The notes under the pieces are model-generated. The model saw only the letters and a program-made list of their open reading frames with translations. It had not been told where the DNA came from and did not search any database. From contig NZ_JARJLT010000343.1 in the NCBI RefSeq assembly GCF_029335315.1, positions 1-64,000 of the forward strand: a stretch of 64,000 bases of DNA. The letters are read 5' to 3'. The stretch's first letter is position 1, and each line of letters begins with the position of its first letter. Below are positions 61,178-64,000 of the stretch, one piece after another. The stretch is from Pseudomonas citronellolis (GTDB lineage: Bacteria; Pseudomonadota; Gammaproteobacteria; Pseudomonadales; Pseudomonadaceae). The position numbers and the translations under genes are program-made.

Positions 61178-62206
61178 ATGCCTACCTTCCTGCGCCGCAT
61201 TCCCTACCTGGTTCCCGGTGCGCTGCTGTGCCTGCTGATCGCCGCCGGCGCCAACCTCCTGGTGCGTATCCCGGCCATCCAGCACCTGGGCCTCGGCGGC
61301 CTGACCCTGGCCATTCTCCTCGGCCTGCTGCTCGGCAATCTCGGCGCCGCGCGCTTCGGCGGCCTGCGTCCGGGCGTGGAGCTGTCGCGCCAGCAACTGC
61401 TGCGTCTGGGCGTGGTGCTCTACGGCCTGCGCCTGACCTTCCAGGACATCGCCGCGCTCGGCCCGGCGGCCCTGGTGATCGACGTGCTGATGGTCGCCAG
61501 CACCCTGCTGATGGCCGCCTGGATCGGCGTGCGCTGGCTCAAGCTGCCGCGCGAGAGCGCCCTGCTGATCGGCGCCGGCAGCGCCATCTGCGGCGCCGCC
61601 GCGGTCATGGCCAGCAGCCCGGTGCTGCGCGCCCGCGCCGAGCACACCGCCGTGGCGGTAGCCACCGTGGTGCTGTTCGGCACCCTGGGCATGCTCCTGC
61701 AACCGCTGCTGTTCGCCCACCTGCCGAACCTGTTCGGCAGCCCCAAGGCCTTCGGCATCTTCACCGGCTCGACCATCCACGAAGTGGCCCAGGTGGTCGC
61801 CGCCGGCCGCGCCATGGACCCGGCCGCCGCCGACGCCGCGCTGATCAGCAAGATGCTCCGGGTCCTGCTGCTGGCCCCGGCCCTGCTCTGCCTGGGTCGC
61901 TTCGGCAGCGCCGAGAGCGCCAGCGAAGGCAAGCGCCGCGTACAGGTCCCCGGCTTCGCCGTGGCCTTCCTGCTGGTCACCGGCCTGCGTTCGCTGGGCC
62001 TGATCCCGGAAAGCTGGCTGGCGCCGCTGCAACAGCTGGACGACGTCCTGCTGGGCATGGCCATGGCCGCCCTGGGCCTCGCCACCCGCCTCGGCGACCT
62101 GCGCAAGGAAGGCCCCAAGCCGCTGCTGCTGGGTGCCGGGCTGTTCATCTTCCTGTTGGTAGGCGGTGCGCTGATCAATGGTGGGGTGCAGCACCTGCTG
62201 GGTTGA
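61178..62206 (+). CDS. YeiH-family putative sulfate/sulfite exporter
   Basis: A 342-residue membrane protein (UPF0324, PSE family) with about ten helices. Family wording includes ALLIGAGSAICGAAAVMASSPVL and FTGSTIHEVAQVVAAG. AAGGAG seven bases before ATG 61178. Regulated by the divergent LysR gene; export of sulfite or a related anion is inferred from that partnership. Confidence 0.9.
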   Translation: MPTFLRRIPYLVPGALLCLLIAAGANLLVRIPAIQHLGLGGLTLAILLGLLLGNLGAARFGGLRPGVELSRQQLLRLGVVLYGLRLTFQDIAALGPAALVIDVLMVASTLLMAAWIGVRWLKLPRESALLIGAGSAICGAAAVMASSPVLRARAEHTAVAVATVVLFGTLGMLLQPLLFAHLPNLFGSPKAFGIFTGSTIHEVAQVVAAGRAMDPAAADAALISKMLRVLLLAPALLCLGRFGSAESASEGKRRVQVPGFAVAFLLVTGLRSLGLIPESWLAPLQQLDDVLLGMAMAALGLATRLGDLRKEGPKPLLLGAGLFIFLLVGGALINGGVQHLLG

Positions 62207-62218
62207 ACCGCAGACAAA

Positions 62219-62255
62219 GAAAAGGGGCGGATGCCATTGGCACCCGCCCCTTTTT
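62219..62255. terminator. Bidirectional terminator between yeiH-like and doxX genes
   Basis: AAAGGGGCGG and CCGCCCCTTTTT arms with an inner GCC/GGC pair. Confidence 0.92.
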
Positions 62256-62269
62256 CGTTACCGGGTCGA

Positions 62270-62704
62270 TCAGTTGGACAGCTTGCGATCCAGCGAGAAC
62301 GGGCCGGCCCCGCTGATGAGCAGCGCCACGCTGATCATGATCAGGGTGAAGGCATACTCGAAGCCGTTTTCGGTGATGAAGAAACCGTTGGCCAGGTGCA
62401 CGCTGAACACGGCGACCAGCATGGCGACGATCAGCGGGATGCTGGCCAGACGCACCAGCAGGCCCAGCACCAGGAACAGGCCACCGAAGAACTCCGCGCT
62501 GCCGGCCAGGGTGGCCATCAGGTAGCCCGGGGTCACGCCCAGCGACTCCAGCCACTGCGCCATGCCGGCCAGGCCGGGGCCGCCGAACAGGCCGAAGAGC
62601 TTCTGCGAACCGTGGGCCATGAAGGTCAGGCCGGTGGTGATGCGCAGAACGGCGAGACCGGCGCCGGCGTTGGTGGAGAGGATGGATTTGACGAGAGCGT
62701 TCAT
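62270..62704 (-). CDS. DoxX-family membrane protein
   Basis: A 144-residue four-helix inner-membrane protein. Conserved MAHGSQKLFGLFGGPGL and GSAEFFGGLFLVLGLLVRLASIPL match DoxX/YphA. The family includes thiosulfate:quinone oxidoreductase subunits and redox-stress proteins; specific function is not evident. Confidence 0.9.
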   Translation of the reverse strand: MNALVKSILSTNAGAGLAVLRITTGLTFMAHGSQKLFGLFGGPGLAGMAQWLESLGVTPGYLMATLAGSAEFFGGLFLVLGLLVRLASIPLIVAMLVAVFSVHLANGFFITENGFEYAFTLIMISVALLISGAGPFSLDRKLSN

Positions 62705-62822
62705 GGTGCGTCCTTGTGCAGAAGTAGTGGGTGGGGCAACCGTTGTTGCTTGAGAAGCAATATAGACCATTAATTAGATATAAAAAGCGCAAAAAAACGC
62801 TAAAACATATCGAATAGACTAA

Positions 62823-64000
62823 TCACTTCTGGACGGATGCCACCCGCTGCCGGGACTCCAGGCCATCGCGCTCCCGCTGATAGGCAAGATAGTACTTATT
62901 GATGCTGCTGACGTAGTTCACCACGCCCATACCCACTTCCTCGGCCGCCACGCGTTCCACCTGGAAGAACCAGCGGTCCGGGTTGAGGCCCTGGCGGCGG
63001 GCCTCGGCGCGCAGGCCCTGGACCCGCTCGGCGCCGATGTTGTAGGCGGCGAGGATGAACGCCAGGCGCTCGCGCTCGTCCATGCGCGGGCTGTTGAAGT
63101 AGTCGCGGCGCAGCATGGCCAGGTACTTGCTGCCGGCCTGCACGTTGTTCTCCTGCCCCTCCACCGAGCCGAGGCCGACGCTGCGCGCTGCCGCCGGGGT
63201 CACCTGCATCAGCCCGGTGGCGCCGGATGCGCCGCGCGCGCCGGGGGTCAGGTTGGACTCCTTGAAGGCCACCGCGGCCAGCGCCAGCCAGTCGATGCGG
63301 TACTGCTCGGCGTAGCGTTGCAGGGTCGGGCGCACCGCTTCGAGCTTCTTGCGGTCGCCCTTCTCCAGCGGGTTGCGCACCTGATAGGCGTGCCGGTAGA
63401 GGCGCTGGAAGTTGCCGTCCTGCTCGGCCGGCGCGTGGTAGTCCTTGAGGAAGCGGTCGAGGCTGGCGTGCAGCATCGAGGCGTCGCGGCGCACGTACCA
63501 GGTCATGCTCTGGCGGTTGTCCAGCACCAGGTGGCGGTCGACGCGCAACTTGGTGAAGACCTTGGACCAGCGTTCGGCGATCGGCTGTTCCACCACGGTG
63601 CAGGGAAAGATGCCGGCCTGGACCATCTCCATCACGTCCTCGACGGCCAGCGACGGGTCCACCCAGTCGATGCCGATGGGCGCCAGGTGCCGCTGCGCCA
63701 GGCGTTCGTTGACCTGCTGGATGGCTTCGCCGGCGGCGCTGCCGGGGGACAGCGCGATGCGCTTGCCGGCCAGTTGCTCGAGGCGGGTGTAGCGTTTGTT
63801 GCCCTGGCGCGAGACCAGCACCAGCGGCACGTCCTGGCGCCACGGCAGGCTGGCGCTGACGTCCTGGCCGTCACGCGCCACCAGCACTTCGCCGGGCGCC
63901 ACCAGGTCGCCCTCGCCGCGCTGCAGCGCGGCCAGCAGTTGGTCCTTGGCCTTGGGGATGAACTTCAGGGTCAGCGGCTTGCGGCCGGAAGCGGTGTCGT
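62823..64000 (-). CDS. mltF: MltF-type membrane-bound lytic transglycosylase, 5' end outside window
   Basis: At least 392 codons, open at the window end. The visible N-terminal part is a periplasmic-binding-protein-like domain (LVLVSRQGNKRYTRLEQLAGKRIALSPGSAAGEAIQQVN). The C-terminal SLT domain has catalytic glutamate in VAFKESNLTPGARGASGATGLMQVTPAAARSVG and the AYNIGAERVQGLRAEARRQGL substrate groove. It cleaves peptidoglycan to 1,6-anhydromuropeptides. In P. aeruginosa this neighbourhood holds the second MltF paralogue (memory). Confidence 0.92.
   Translation of the reverse strand, partial: DTASGRKPLTLKFIPKAKDQLLAALQRGEGDLVAPGEVLVARDGQDVSASLPWRQDVPLVLVSRQGNKRYTRLEQLAGKRIALSPGSAAGEAIQQVNERLAQRHLAPIGIDWVDPSLAVEDVMEMVQAGIFPCTVVEQPIAERWSKVFTKLRVDRHLVLDNRQSMTWYVRRDASMLHASLDRFLKDYHAPAEQDGNFQRLYRHAYQVRNPLEKGDRKKLEAVRPTLQRYAEQYRIDWLALAAVAFKESNLTPGARGASGATGLMQVTPAAARSVGLGSVEGQENNVQAGSKYLAMLRRDYFNSPRMDERERLAFILAAYNIGAERVQGLRAEARRQGLNPDRWFFQVERVAAEEVGMGVVNYVSSINKYYLAYQRERDGLESRQRVASVQK

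Overview
The window is GC-rich, gene-dense chromosomal DNA from a Pseudomonas close to the P. aeruginosa group. The main grounds are an 83-residue OprI-type lipoprotein beside a tRNA-Ser, efp-earP with the rhamnosylated arginine (R32) context, ohrR-ohr, a SagS-like hybrid kinase next to ospR-gpx-msrB, and the tig-clpP-clpX-lon-hupB-ppiD series. From memory, three blocks (about 14-26 kb, 27-43.5 kb and 48-64 kb) match separate parts of the PAO1 map, so this chromosome appears rearranged relative to PAO1. No phage, insertion sequence, integrase or CRISPR array was seen.

Region by region. 1-10.5 kb: an overlapping seven-gene minus-strand unit (GMC oxidoreductase, enolase-superfamily dehydratase/racemase, aldehyde dehydrogenase, then a peptide/opine-type ABC transporter) with a divergent GcvA-type LysR regulator. 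It looks like an uptake-and-oxidation pathway for one unidentified substrate and is the best candidate for an undescribed system. 10.5-14.4 kb: an AGCS symporter, an unusual YidB-like/BON-like/OmpA fusion and a secreted DUF3828 protein. 14.4-15 kb: a tRNA operon (Glu, then three identical Gly). 15-22 kb: an envelope protein, a glutathione S-transferase, free-methionine sulfoxide reductase with a DUF815 ATPase, SagS, ospR-gpx and msrB, a redox-repair neighbourhood. 22-26.8 kb: alaA, a small conserved gene, htpX, tpm and a LigB-type dioxygenase.

26.8-35.3 kb: the protein quality-control block (trigger factor, ClpP, ClpX, Lon, HU-beta, PpiD), with a sigma-32-like promoter before lon and a near-consensus sigma-70 promoter before hupB. 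35.4-35.9 kb: a tRNA-Arg/His/Leu operon. 36-41.8 kb: folD, cysS, glnS, ppiB, lpxH and a small lipoprotein. 41.9-48.4 kb: miaE, a universal stress protein with an ANR-type box, a YcaQ-type DNA glycosylase, small DUF genes, two LysR regulators and a TauE/SafE permease. 48.4-52.5 kb: ohrR, ohr, an esterase, efp and earP. 52.4-64 kb: tRNA-Ser, oprI, an L,D-transpeptidase, tesA, a YbbA/YbbP-type transporter, greB, a methyltransferase-like remnant, thpR, yeiE/yeiH-like genes, a DoxX protein and the C-terminal part of an MltF-type lytic transglycosylase cut by the window end.

Many genes form 4-base ATGA overlaps, showing tight translational coupling. Intergenic regions carry clear terminators, tRNA promoters with GC-rich discriminators, several inverted repeats likely to be operators, REP elements and one 91-bp palindromic element.
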